Part shown: piece after piece, positions 44,878 through 56,519 of the stretch
Layout of the letters: each line of letters opens with the position of its first letter
How positions within the stretch are numbered: position 1 is the first letter of the stretch
Source of the DNA: Bombyx mori
Lineage: Eukaryota > Arthropoda > Insecta > Lepidoptera > Bombycidae
Length of the DNA stretch: 64,000 nucleotides
Assembly: GCF_030269925.1 (NCBI RefSeq)
Contig: NC_085112.1
Coordinates: 2,791,501 to 2,855,500 of the forward strand
Reading direction: 5' to 3'
Notes under the pieces: generated by a model
The model's input: only the letters and a program-made list of their open reading frames with translations
Told to the model about the DNA's origin: nothing
Databases searched by the model: none
Position numbers and translations under genes: made by a program

Positions 44878-45580
44878 CTTCTATCCAATCTCTGTGTAAG
44901 GCTGGAAGTATATTGTAAGTGTGAACTATAAATTAAATAGGAGAAGACCCCTTTGCCAGTTAAATCCCAAAAATTATAAACATCGTTCATTGAACTTATT
45001 ATCTTCAAAAGAAATCTTAATTTAAATTTCCGTTGTTTTTGTTAAATGTATCGTTGATAAATTACAATTAATGTGAATTACAGTTAAGGCTGTCTAGCTA
45101 TTACCATAAAAGACCATCCAAATACGCTTGGTCGAAAGAAATAAATTTGCGAAAAAACCTCTGATGTTTTTAATAGAGACAGTCTCGATCCGTGGAAATT
45201 ATTATTTTTTAATGTTTCTAATTACATCTGGACTATAATCGAACATTTAAATAATTATTTGTATTATAGAATTATATTAAATGGTACATGTTATATCGAG
45301 AATTGCTATTTCTCAGACGTAAGTTTACCATCAAGAATGTAGCTGTAATCTTAAAATACGAAAACTTTTATGTACCTAAATATTAAATGGTTAGTACAAT
45401 ATGAATGACGTGTTTTATTTAAGAAACCTTTTCATAATTTGCACTTTGTTTTTGGCTGAAATTATGTAGCTCTTGTGTTCAGTATCGAGAAGGTTTGAAC
45501 ATAACAAAAATATTTACAAAAAAAGCAATCGCCTTTCACAACATACATTTTTTTCCTACCTATTCGTTGGCAGTCTAAGG
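44878..45580. other. Unassigned, possible CCHa2 3' UTR
   Basis: AT-rich, with candidate polyadenylation hexamers but no other gene. Confidence 0.35.
45140..45145 (+). terminator. Possible CCHa2 polyadenylation signal
   Basis: AATAAA about 745 bp after the CCHa2 stop codon; ATTAAA near 44933 is the alternative. Chosen only because they are the first such hexamers I noticed downstream. Confidence 0.25.
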
Positions 45581-45584
45581 AACT

Positions 45585-45775
45585 ATACCTGAGAAGATCC
45601 GGCGAGAAACTCAGTGGACTGTGTCTGTGGATTAATTTACTCGCGCCGAGCCCTTCGTCGCAAGCGACTAGTTCCATGAAAACGATGAACGGTGCTTGGG
45701 GTACCTAAAAGCACAATTAGCGGATCGGGAGGATCTGAAATAACGTGTTTTGGACGACGTCGACTGTTTACCATT
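45585..45775 (-). mobile_element. Retroposon 'C'
   Basis: gagaagatccggcgagaaac to gacgtcgactgtttacc. Confidence 0.75.
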
Positions 45776-45795
45776 CCGGGGGTCACGAAGATATT

Positions 45796-46038
45796 TTTTT
45801 TTTTGCTTAGATGTGTGGACGAGCTCTCAGTCCACCTGGTGTAAAGTGGTTACTGGAGCCCATAGACATTCACAACATAAATGCGCCACCCACCTTGAGA
45901 TATAAGTTCTAAGGTCTCAAGTATAGTTACAACGGCTGCCCCACCCTTCAAACCGAAACGCATTACTGCTTCACGGCAGAAATAGGCAGGGTGGTGGTAC
46001 CCACCCGCGCGGACTCACAAGAGGTCCTACCACCAGTA
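45796..46038 (-). mobile_element. Bm1 SINE, 5'-truncated
   Basis: Complete body from the T-run to cctaccaccagtaaag, directly against a Jockey LINE fragment. Confidence 0.93.
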
Positions 46039-46041
46039 AAG

Positions 46042-46350
46042 TTCTCGTGTCGTGCCGCTTTCTCGAAATGATGCCGACTGTAGATACTTAATGATGGACT
46101 CTAGGTTCATGTCGTCGTGGAGGTCCACATTTCTGACATACCATGGGGCTCCGGCGGCTATACTGCAAAAACAGGATTGTATTATTTGAAGGGGTTTCAA
46201 GTTAGTACGGGCCGCGTGAGCGAACACTACGCTTGCATAGGTCATGATGGGGCGTATGCAAGTTTTGTAGGGTGTCACCTTATTTCTACGGGACAATTTA
46301 GCTTGCAAATCATCGGATAGGTTCCATTTCAGTACTCTCTGTATCGTCAC
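46042..46350 (-). pseudogene. Jockey-clade LINE reverse transcriptase, C-terminal piece
   Basis: The minus strand reads KVTPYKTCIRPIMTYASVVF, NLKPLQIIQSCFCSIAAGAP and YVRNVDLHDDMNLESI, the segment after the RT palm in Jockey-type ORF2 proteins. It is truncated at both ends; the last ~15 residues are frameshifted. Confidence 0.85.
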
Positions 46351-46694
46351 ACTTAGATGGTAAATGTTTTAATATCGTGTAGAAAGGTTTAATATTTCAT
46401 TACGATTATATAAAAAATGATGTATCGGTCACTATCGCTGTCCGAGAAAAGAATAAAAAATCACGTGCTACAAAAAAGGGTTACGGAAAGCTCTACTTGA
46501 ATAGCAGCGACCCTCACTGAGATTAGCACCTGGGGAATTTTTTGAAGAACATTTGTGTGCTATTCATGTTGGGGTGCTATACTATTAGCAGCGACGGACA
46601 GAGGCTGGCAGACGGGAGACACGGGAAGTACTCGTCTTGAGCATTAAATAAACATTTAAGGTCTCAGATGTAATAGTGACTGGACTTTATTTAT

Positions 46695-47125
46695 TTACAA
46701 GCAGCCCGGTCCGGCTCTGCTCGGGTCTTTAACAAAAATTTCAACGATGTTTGACGTTGTTTTATTTTTTCAATAAAAGAACACTTATTGCGGCATAAAG
46801 TAGTTAGACATATACTGTCGCGACACTTTTTGTAAATAATAATGTGTTCTACAAAGTCGTAGTACATTATTTTATCCTATCATCAATAGTTTCCGCAGGG
46901 CCCGCGATGTAAAGAATATTTTAGGTAATTTTTTTACACATTGGTTTACATTATTGGAGTTTTAGTAAGGATCCCTAATTTTTTCAAAAAAGATTGTAGC
47001 CTATGCTACTCAGGAATAGTGTAGCTTCTAAACAGTGAAAGAATCTTTCAAATCGGTTCAGTAGTTTCGGAGCCTATTAAATACAAACAAACAAACAAAT
47101 CTTTCCTCTTTATAATTAGTAAAGA
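46695..47125 (-). mobile_element. Worn Helitron, relative of 31678-32421
   Basis: Starts TCTTTACTAATTATAAAG on the minus strand and shares cggttcagtagtttcggagc and ggctctgctcgggtctttaa; the CTAG end is lost. Confidence 0.65.
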
Positions 47126-47219
47126 TTTATTTATTTATATCGTAGTTACCAAAACTTGATGACACAAAACACGAATTTGAAAGTTTCAATTGCATTATTT
47201 AATGGCATTCCAACCTTAA

Positions 47220-47750
47220 GGCCATGATTATTCCACATTAGAAACAGACCGGTCCAAGACATCTACCCGTCCCTGAAAATACGCTGTGCCATCAACAAGG
47301 CCTAATTGGGAATGACCAGGCCTAACTCCAAGCAAGAACTTGGAAAGGAAAATTCTACTATAAATACGATAATGGGCTCTGATAAGATATACCTGAATCT
47401 GGACGGACACATCAGCCATGGCAAGCTGCCCAATGCCATCTCCATCTTTATCAATTCAAGCCATTCTCGTAATGTATTCAGCTAGCCATTCACTCACTCA
47501 TCCATCATCAATTTTATCTTTAATACTGCATGCAGTAAAGTCACCATCGCCAATAGGTTTGGGAGTTCAAGTTCGGGCAGAGCGGGTTTCCCCGAGGTCC
47601 TTGCCATGCCAACGTGAGGGATCACGAGGACCCAGAAGCGATAAGGCATAGTCAATAAATAAATGGAAAATAAAAAGTTAAACGATTTCTCAATTATGAA
47701 GCAAACTCCTAAATGTATTAAAGCGTTTATTTCGCAATCTGGCACACATT
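47220..47750 (-). other. Unidentified stretch with two open frames
   Basis: Minus frames at 47228-47419 (MADVSVQIQVYLIRAH..) and 47494-47745 (..MPYRFWVLVIPHVGMARTSGKP..) are consecutive, in a locally GC-richer region. I recognise no family and see stops between them. Possibly a worn LINE or processed pseudogene. Confidence 0.25.
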
Positions 47751-47773
47751 CCGTTTAGTTTGTTCAACAGGGT

Positions 47774-47822
47774 TGTTACGTCGTAGTTTTAATGAGAGTA
47801 TAATAAAATTCGGGACGTAACA
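47774..47822. repeat. Small TGTTACG..CGTAACA inverted repeat
   Basis: 49 bp with the same ends as the solo LTRs but no matching interior; it may be a coincidence. Confidence 0.2.
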
Positions 47823-47829
47823 TTACACG

Positions 47830-49140
47830 GGCGTGTGCTATAGAGATGAGCTTTATTTAGAAAAGTATGTTTGCAATGTTAATTTTTGCAACATTTTACG
47901 TTCTATCAGGTTTTATTGGCTCATTTTGCGTATTGTCTGTTCAGGTTGGGAATTTCGTAAACGATTTTAACTTTTTTATGGGTACATGAATGCGGAGAAT
48001 GAATCCAAGAAAGAAGTACAGAGAAACAAAAGAAAATTAACATTAGAAATTAAATGCATAGGTACTAAAATATGATAATATAATTGCGAAAATGAATTAC
48101 TTTGTTACGCTCTCTTACCAGAATTACCTAACCTAGAGTCATCTAGAAATTTTGCATACATGGATAGGAATCATAGGAGACATAGGTTACCTTCATCCTG
48201 AAAAAATACACTAGCTTCCTTTAACGCGAATCAAGCCGTGAGTAAAATATAGTTTTAAAAAAGCAATCAATATATTTTAAGTGATAGCCTTTCATCATAA
48301 TTAATTTAGTTGGTATGTGTTTAACTGGACATATAATATTTGATTGCAATGTGAAATAGTAAAATATTTCGTTATTCAAAGAATGACCTGAAGTTTTCTA
48401 AATCCTCGCCTTTTTCCAGGCTTTTTCACGGTATTTTTACCACAATAAATGAAAAGCCCTTCACAATAATTACGCAGAACAATAGTCCTGTCGAAATATC
48501 AAAATTTCGCTTTTGAGATAATTTCATTAATAGGTAGGCATTGCGCGGGATATACATTAAATTTCACAGTTTCATATTTGAATATGAATGCGTATGCTGC
48601 TGCCCTGAGACAACATTCAAGTCTCTATTACCTATAGAGCTGTTATACTCAAAAAATTGGACAGAGAATAATCAAAGTGGAAATGGTTGATCGTATATCT
48701 AATACCACTAATAACAGAATTTAAAATTGGAAACATCCTCCAGTTTTCCTTTCGGACTGCTACGACGGAAGGTCTACAGCTAAGCAGTAGCATTAGTAAC
48801 TGGAGATCAGAGTCATATGACCATAATATTTGATGAATCATTATCGATATCAAATTAACTTCTAAACCTACATGTTATTGAGGTGTAACCGAAGGATAAA
48901 TTAGTTAAACCCCTTAGAAATATCTTGATCTGCTTAATTTCGTGTGGGATTATCGTTATGGGGATATGTCATGCGAAATACTTGGCGTACATGGCACAAT
49001 TGAGGCTTCGACTTAATGTCTCAAGGTCCACCTTGAGACCAGAGGAGAGACTAAACATAGTGACAGTCTGTAATGTTATAGTAAAGGGTCTCCGCCTAGT
49101 AATCTTTCAATCATGCTTGTACGAACAAATGTAAAATTTA
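47830..49140. other. Unassigned AT-rich stretch
   Basis: No gene or repeat recognised. Confidence 0.45.
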
Positions 49141-49142
49141 CA

Positions 49143-49354
49143 TCACTACATAAAAGTCGCTTTCTCTGTCCCTATATCTGTCTGTCCCTATGTATGCTTA
49201 AATCTTTAAAACTAGGCAACGGATTTTGATGCGGTTTTTTTAATAGATAAAGTGATTAAAGAGGAAGGTTTATATGTATAATAACATCCATTAAATAGTG
49301 GAGAAATCAATAATAAATTACAGTTTCCGAAGTGAAACGAGGGCGGGTCGCTAG
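49143..49354 (+). mobile_element. Short Helitron, family S, copy 2 (212 bp)
   Basis: Starts TCACTACATAAAAGTCGC and ends GGCGGGTCGCTAG|T, immediately followed by a family K element. Confidence 0.87.
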
Positions 49355-49766
49355 TAATATTATAAAGCTGAAGAGATTGTTTGTTTGAACGCGCTAATCT
49401 CAGGAACTACTGGTTCGTTTTGAAAAATTCTTTCAGTGTTAGATAGCCCGTTTATTGATACGATATATAACATTACGCTAAGACCAATACAAGCGGAGCA
49501 CCAATACATAATGTTTCAAAATCGGGGTTATTTTTACCTTTTGAGAGCTTCCGCTGCATGCGCTGCAGAAACGGTTAAAGTTTCGCTAAAATAATGTACG
49601 ACAGAATTGTTTCCGTTTGAAAGATCTGAAAAAGAGTCCGCGACAGCATATGTCTATATGTTAAGGTTGGCTCACTATAACGTTTTTTATGCTTACCAAA
49701 TTTGTTTTAAAATAAAGCATTATTTGTGAACTATTCCACGCGAACGAAGTCGCGGGCAAAAGCTAG
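49355..49766 (+). mobile_element. Helitron-like element, family K, copy 2
   Basis: aatattataaagctgaagag to GCGGGCAAAAGCTAG|T. Its first ~10 bp are missing where the family S element ends, so the two form a head-to-tail pair. Confidence 0.78.
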
Positions 49767-49769
49767 TAT

Positions 49770-50455
49770 TTCATAAAAGTTGATTAATTGTACGAAATGA
49801 AATTACGCTTCATAAGTTGAAAAAGACAATGCGCTAAACCGCTCGCGTTCATATTACAATTGTTTCTCTTAATTTCTAAGAAGTAATATGAAATCACAAC
49901 GAACTTGTTACAAATGAGTTTCCTTATAACAATCACTCGTTATTTCAGTAAGCCTTTGGTCGCGTAAAGGAACGTGCTCCAGATCTATAGTTGATTGATT
50001 TTAAGTAAAAAAGTATGAAGAATTGTTTTCAAGCTTAATTCTATGTTTTTTTTCTGTTGTTGTTAGATTGGTACTAATTTTTTCCATTTTGGCGAGAAGG
50101 TTGAGTTGCATCTGTTATTTAGATGAAATACAGGAAGTATGAATGAATGAATGAATAGCCATTCAGATCCATATTATAATTATTATATAATCTAGTCTTT
50201 TATATGGATTTTCCTTAGCTTCTGTGGATCTCTTTGTCAATCAACAAAGGCCTCCTCCAACTAGTCTAGTGTACATACATAATAAATATATTGCAAATTT
50301 AATAACGGACGCAAACATCGAATAAAGAACTGGTCTTAAATATTCCATTGCCAATGAAATTTCGTGTTCGGAGTCTCTGAAAATGTTACAGAATAGTGGC
50401 ACAAAATGGTGGAGATGTGATGGAAGATTTGCCTTGTTCTAATAGGCCATTAATT
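49770..50455. other. Unassigned stretch
   Basis: A (GAAT)n microsatellite at ~50141-50157; no gene recognised. Confidence 0.45.
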
Positions 50456-50461
50456 TATTTA

Positions 50462-50880
50462 TTTATTTTTTCTTAGATGGTTGGACAAGAAGCGTGGGGC
50501 GTCCTCCAACCAGGTGGACTGACGACTTAGTGCGCACGGCGAGAAGTCGTTGGATGCGGAAGGCGGAGGACCGCATTATGTGGAAGGCATTGGGGAAGGC
50601 CTATGTCCAGCAGTGGGCAGATAAAGGCTGATGATGATGATGATGATGATGGGTGGACGAGCTCACAGCCCACCTGATGTTAAGTGGTTACTGGAGCCCA
50701 TAGACATCTACAACGTAAATGCGCCACCCACCTTGAGATATAAGTTGTAAGGTCTCAGTATAGTTACAACGGCTGCCCCACCCTTCAAACCGAAACGCAT
50801 TACTGCTTCACGGCAGAAATAGGCAGGCAGGGCGGTGGTACCTACCCGCGCGGACTCACAACAGGTCCTACCACCAGTAA
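50462..50880 (-). mobile_element. Bm1 SINE split by an RTE LINE end
   Basis: Tail cttagatggttggacaag to ~50489, then the LINE, then gatgggtggacgag and the complete body to ctaccaccagtaaattg. Confidence 0.9.
50490..50648 (+). mobile_element. RTE-clade LINE 3' end, nested in Bm1
   Basis: Reads SVGRPPTRWTDDLVR, SRWMRKAEDRIMWKALG and KAYVQQWADKG then TGA and a (GAT)n tail. The Bm1 sequence GATGGTTGGACAAG / GATGGGTGGACGAG on the two sides is a 14-bp target duplication with two differences. Confidence 0.88.
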
Positions 50881-51115
50881 ATTGATGCTAGTCTATATAA
50901 TATGTGGTAAAGTTGCAGACTATTTTGTTCTGTAAATTAAAGATCCACATAGCCTAAATTGCCATGCTTCGAATTCAAGTCAAAGTCAGATAGCGAACTT
51001 ACGTTAGTTGTGGGTTCTGCAAGCTGCATATCTTGCATCTGATGCTAAAGGCAAAAGTAATTTAAATGAACGATAATTAGATCCCACTTTAAATGAGCTT
51101 TGAATTTAGATAGTA

Positions 51116-51365
51116 CTAGCTGTACTCGTCCGCTTCGCTGTGCGTTTAAAATTAACATTATTATTTCTCACCCCCACAAAGATTCTCATCATTAACGTCC
51201 CCGCAACTGGTGTAGGGAGTCCAACACTCATATAAATATTAGTCTATCCATTAAGTACATGTATTTTCTACATGCATACCAGGTTTCAAGTCAATCGAAT
51301 GCAAGGTTCAGTAGTTATAACGGAACATCCATAAAAACCACTGTAGATTTATATATTAGTATAGA
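51116..51365 (-). mobile_element. Helitron-like element (250 bp)
   Basis: On the minus strand starts TCTATACTAATATATAAATC and ends with GAAGCGGACGAGTACAGCTAG. Confidence 0.65.
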
Positions 51366-51990
51366 TATGAACATATCTTATACAACATAATTGAGAATTT
51401 GCCCTCGAATCTCAAGGTAGTGACCGTATTGTGATCTCTATGGGCGTCGGCAGCTCACTCACCTATCTAATAAACCAATAATAAAATACGAATGAAACGA
51501 AATCAACAAAATAATCTTTAAACACGACCCCTGAGTCGTTGATTCCAAATCAAGACTAATAAATAAAGTTTGCTTTCAAAAATCTGCTTTGAGAGTTCGC
51601 TGTCTTCGTCCCGGAAAGAGCTAAACTATAGATTACGCTCGCAATGTATTTAGTAAATGAAAGAAACTTAACTCACTCTCAAAAGAAACATACAGAAGTT
51701 TTAATTACAAAGAATAATACGTCTACGACTCTTTCTGGATTGGATGGCGTAATTCTAAATGCTTACGACGTGTGAGGTGAACTTTTTAAAATATAAATTG
51801 CTTAGGTACTAAAAATAATAGTCTCTGATAAGAGAATTTAATTGATTTCACATTGGTTTATAGGAAGGAATAAAGTGTTAAATGGTAGGTAGACCGGTGT
51901 ATCAATTAATCTCATACATCTGAGCCGGTAGAGTTAACTTACAAGAAATCATGTTCAAAGCTCCAGTAAATATTAAGTCCTTACCAGATG
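51366..51990. other. Unassigned stretch
   Basis: A worn Bm1-like scrap (cgaatctcaaggtagtgacc, ~51406) at most. Confidence 0.4.
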
Positions 51991-51991
51991 T

Positions 51992-52240
51992 ATTTACTGA
52001 TGGTAGGACCTCTTGTGAGTTCGCATGGGTAGGTACCACCACCCCGCCCATATCTGCCGTGAAGCAGTAATGCGTTTCGGTTTGACGGGTGGCGGCAGCC
52101 GTTGTAACTATACTGCGACCTTAGAACTTATATCTCATGGCCGTTGGCCTCATTTTCGTTGTTGATGTCTATGGGCTCCAGTAACCACTTAACTCCAGGT
52201 GGGCTGTGAGCTCGTCCACCCATCTAAGGAATAAAAAAAA
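51992..52240 (+). mobile_element. Bm1 SINE, 5'-truncated
   Basis: tactgatggtaggacctctt to ggaataaaaaaaaatg. Confidence 0.93.
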
Positions 52241-52526
52241 ATGTATTTACTTAATGCAGTAAAAAAGAAAAATTGAGCACTTCTTTGTTATTGTAGTATG
52301 AATATTTGTCTATGTGTTGTATTGTACGTATTTATTGAGAAAACGATGGCGAGAGTTTCATGTCGATGCCTCTCAGCAGCTGCATTGAATTCGCTGCACT
52401 GAACGAAAAGGTTTTTGCTTTTCATTTTGACGGGAAGACAAAGAAACACCTTGACCAACTTAAAACCAACTAACTCCCTGATCACTTCACCGGACCTCTC
52501 TGCTCAACTTGCAAGGCTTGCCATAC

Positions 52527-52800
52527 GACTGACTTCCAAAGTGAAGGAATAACGTCGTGTAATAAAAATAAAACCCGCAAAAATTATAATTTGCGTAATT
52601 ACTGGTGGTAGTTGTGAGTCTGCACGGGCAGGTACCTCCACCCTGCTTATTTTTGCAATGAAGCAGTAATGCATTCTGGTTTTAAGAACAGCCGTTATGC
52701 TGAAAAACTGAGACCTCGTGTCTCATGGCGGTTGGCGGCATTTTCGTTGTTGATGTCTAGGGGCTCCGGTGACCACTTAACACCAGGTGGACTCGTCCAA
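52527..52800 (+). mobile_element. Bm1 SINE, worn, lacks head and A-tail
   Basis: Linker actgacttccaaagtgaagg, body with several small deletions. Confidence 0.87.
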
Positions 52801-53199
52801 AACCAACAAACTTTGAAATATAATTTATGAAGTGTAAAATATCATAGCATTTCACTTTAGACGATCCTTTTAGAGTTTTCACGGGCCTGTTCACGTATTG
52901 ATTGCAAGATGACATGATTACCGATGCATTCGTTACAGAGTTGAACTCAGACAAAATACTTAGGAGATATGCCTGAATCTCGAATATACAAGTTCCGAAC
53001 AACAACATTCGGACCGTCAGTCTACCGAACAATATCACCCGCTCGGTGGAAAATCTTCCCTGGCAACCCCCCTGATGAGTCCCTACGAAAGGTGAGGAGC
53101 CTTTTTTAGCAGCTCATTTCCAGTAATGGAAGTATTTATCAGTCCGTATTGCTATTAAGAAAACTGTTACCGACTGTGTAACAAATTTTTGTAACTTTA

Positions 53200-53420
53200 C
53201 AAGAGAGCCAACTAAAGTATAAAATTTGCAAAAAATATCATAATAAAAAAACTTCTTCAGCTATTTGAGTGGGGTTAACTTTTTGAATGGGGTCAACTTA
53301 ATTGATGTTCAATCAAAAGCATCGAATTGTTGATACCAACACAAAATAAAACGGACCCTTATTTTCAAAGATCAATGTCCCTTAAACTAAATAGCTTTTC
53401 ACCCCTCGATATGGATACAA
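53200..53420 (+). repeat. Repeat 'D', copy 3
   Basis: aaaaacttcttcagctattt and tcacccctcgatatggat match copies at 29680 and 32465; uninterrupted here. Confidence 0.6.
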
Positions 53421-53908
53421 ACATCGATTATTAGGCCCAAAAACGGTGCAACCGATTGTGATAAAAGTTTCACAAAATCTCCAAATTGGCCTCTGAAGTT
53501 TGATAGTAATCGGATCAAAGAAAATTATAAGACCAGTAACTCAATAATCGTGGTTGTAATGAATCCGCAAATGTTTATTACGAAAACACAAAAAATACTC
53601 AAAAGTTGTTCAATCAATCTCGATAGGATATTCCTAATCCGCCTCTGTCTTATCGTGAAGAACGTTGAGGCTCATTTTCCGGTATTTACGATCAGCGAGA
53701 CATTTACACGCTTGAAAGAGGAAATGAGGTGATGTTAGCATCGCCTAACGAACTCTCTTTTAACTTTCATTTTTATCGCAATAAGATAGTTCGATTTGAC
53801 TCAAATACGAGTAATTTAATACAGACGCTACGAGAATGCTGCCACGCCTATTTTATAAGAATTAGCATTGCGCCTCTAATTGGAAACGAATGAAGCTATT
53901 ATAATCAC
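53421..53908. other. Unassigned stretch
   Basis: A 60-codon + frame at 53550-53732 is unsupported. Confidence 0.4.
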
Positions 53909-54315
53909 TTTTTTTATCGCTTAGACGCTATTAAGTGGTTACCGGAGCCCATAAACATCCATAACGTAAATACCCACCTTAAGATATGAGCTCTAAGGTC
54001 TCAATATAGTTAGAACGGCTGTTCCACCCTTCAAACCAAAACGCATTACTGCTTCTTGATAGAAATAGGCAGGTTGATGGTACCTACCTGTGCGGACTCA
54101 CAAAACGTCCTACCACCAGTAATTACGCAAATTATAATTTTGCCGGTTTGATTTTTATTACACGATGTTATTCCTTCACCGTGGAAGTCAATCGTGAACA
54201 TATGTTGAGTACGTATTTTATTAGAAAAATTTGTACCCGCCTGCGGGATTCGAACACTGGTGCACATGGCTAGATACGAATGCACCGGACGTCTTATCCT
54301 TTGGGCCACGACGAC
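53909..54315 (-). mobile_element. Bm1 SINE, full length with tRNA-like head
   Basis: Body, linker and head; on the minus strand the head reads gtcgtcgtggcccaaaggat with B box gtgttcgaatcc. Its 3' part lacks ~30 bp near 53930. Confidence 0.9.
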
Positions 54316-54650
54316 TTAAGCACGCCCTAAAGCTTCAATCGATCATGCTTTATATCTTTTAAGATTCAGTTTTTTATTAAACGTTGTTATTGTCTCATCG
54401 TTGAAGTTAGGATCGCAAGCCACGACACGACACTAATAGGTGAACATTAGTGATAATGGATATAATAAAAGCAACTTCAAACTCATGATCACATTAATAT
54501 AATAATTAGTTAGTTTTTACAGTTTAATGGTAAAGTTAGATGAGCGTTTAATGCGCTACTCATTATTTCGGTATTTTACGATAATGCAACGGGAGTGCGT
54601 TGCGATCATAAACAGACTTATTGTTTCATTAAAATAATTCGTTAAAATAT

Positions 54651-54918
54651 AGTAACGCGCTGGAGTTCGGGATAAATAAAAAAATCTACCGAAGTACAAG
54701 TTAACACTGTATTAGCACTTAAAACACTTCACAAACTTTTATAGCCGATACCACATCCCTAGAATTAACGAAAATATTCCACACATTTCGAGTATTGCGT
54801 TTCCGCTATCTGACAATAGATGGCGTTGTACTTCTCGAGAGTTCTACGTGCTACTAGATCCTTCGATATTTGTTCGACTATTCGGCGATAGGTGGCGTTA
54901 CCCTTACCGGTCTACACC
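54651..54918 (-). repeat. Worn solo LTR
   Basis: agtaacgcgctggagttcgg to ggcgataggtggcgttaccc matches the LTR at 14787 but lacks ~85 bp around the start site and the final GTAACA. Confidence 0.75.
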
Positions 54919-55049
54919 GGTAGCTACCTATATGAACCTCTAATAACTGTCGATGTTCAAAAATTTATTAATATATAACAAATAACACTTACATAATTAT
55001 AGACTCAAATATGTACTTTTTCCCGTACCTAATCGTTGGTAGCTTAAGG

Positions 55050-55155
55050 GGCTATTCCAATTTCATGCGGACCGGTAGGTGAGCTCACGGGCTCGACCTG
55101 AGAAAATTGCTAACACTCGTCCAAGAAAGACTAGTGCTTCGCTGAATCTCTGAGC
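55050..55155 (-). mobile_element. Retroposon 'C' fragment
   Basis: ggtaggtgagctcacgggct to gtgcttcgctgaatctctga; abuts R1-clade LINE copy 3. Confidence 0.65.
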
Positions 55156-55458
55156 TCTTAGGGGGCCGGGTCACGGATACGACCCCGGTGCCGACCCCCT
55201 GCTCGGCGGCGGCGGGTTTCTGCGTAGGGAGGAGAGCTTTGCTTCACTTGCCCCGCCGCCTCCTTCTGCGAGATGGTGCACTCGGAGAAGTTGAGCATAG
55301 CCCTCCAGGACTCATCGCCGCCAAGCATCGACGCCACGACGCCAGGCAGCGACAAGTCAGGTCCTATCTTGGCGATCAGGACACGGCGCTGCACCTCCCA
55401 AGCGGGGCAGACAGCGAGTGTATGCTCCGCCGTATTCAGGTCCTGCCCACAATGGTGT
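55156..55458 (-). mobile_element. R1-clade LINE fragment, diverged copy 3
   Basis: The minus strand reads RRVLIAKIGPDLSLPGVVAS, SECTISQKEAAGQ and ends RGRIRDPAP with TAA at the same place as copy 1 (..LAQALAL TAA). It gives an outgroup for the two closer copies. Confidence 0.83.
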
Positions 55459-55786
55459 TATATTTTAGTTACACAGATTTAGAAAGACATAATAAAAATT
55501 AAGTTTGTGTGAAGTCAATAACCGTTTCACTGGTCCAACCTGAATAGATAGCCCCCACATTTATTAGGTACGAGTAGTTCTCAGTTTTTCTATAGCCGAT
55601 GCATTCAATTACGTGTCACAACTGTCCTTTACATTTCTTTTTTTTTGTTACCAAGTCAGATATGTCAGGTATTCAATACAATGAAAATTCAATTTGCATG
55701 AGTACACGTTACATAGATGTCCAATTTGGAAATCTACTAGAATCTACACTTTTTTTTAGCTTTAAACATTCGAACTTCGATTTTTG

Positions 55787-55952
55787 ATGTTTTTTTTTTT
55801 ATATCCCTTGTAGGCGGACAAACATACGACCAACCTAATGGTGAGTGACTACCGTCGCCCATGGGCTTCAGCAATGCCAGGGGCAGAGCCAAGCCACTGC
55901 CTACCATTAAGTACTTTCCACAGGCCTCGTTTGAAGTAGGACATGTCATTTT
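55787..55952 (-). mobile_element. Retroposon 'B'
   Basis: T-run, ggcggacaaacatacgacca to aagtaggacatgtcat. Confidence 0.8.
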
Positions 55953-56089
55953 TGAGATCTGAATGTCGTATGTGTGAATGTGCAGCGTGCAAGTGTAATT
56001 CGTTTTGGTTTTGAGAGGAAAAAAACAAAAGCTGACCTAGTACGTGTAAGCGGATTGTTTATTTAGCTTTGAGTATTTTTGACGTGATA

Positions 56090-56345
56090 GCGTCTTATAA
56101 TTCGATGGAGCCGGCTGCACGCACGAAAAAACATGACTCATTGAGGCGTTCCATTTAAGGCTTGAAGTGCAAGCGAGAGCGCGCAACGAGCGACAAAGAG
56201 GCACAATCGGCCTCCGCGTTCGGCAGCGTTCGACATCTGTCTCTCTCTTACTTGAGCGAGCGATGCATCGAGCGATGCGTGGACAGCTGCTATACAATAA
56301 TACATTTACATGTTTACGTCAAGTATGAAGTTCAGTGAAAAGTGA
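56090..56345. promoter_or_regulatory. CpG-rich promoter-like patch
   Basis: Contains gcgagagcgcgcaacgagcg, ctgtctctctctta (GAGA motif on the minus strand) and cgagcgatgcatcgagcgat. No TATA box, donor or gene follows clearly. Could be a worn retroelement 5' UTR. Confidence 0.25.
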
Positions 56346-56519
56346 ATGTGGTGTCAATTGTCCTTACAAAATATCTATCAAACAAATAAAATTAAAATTT
56401 TCTTTTGAAAAATGAAACCATTCCATCAGTATTTTCTTATGACCTTGTCACGTTCAACTATCGTCAGTAAACCGATTTTACAGACAACCGATTTTTTTTA
56501 TAGCGTATTCGACTAACCC

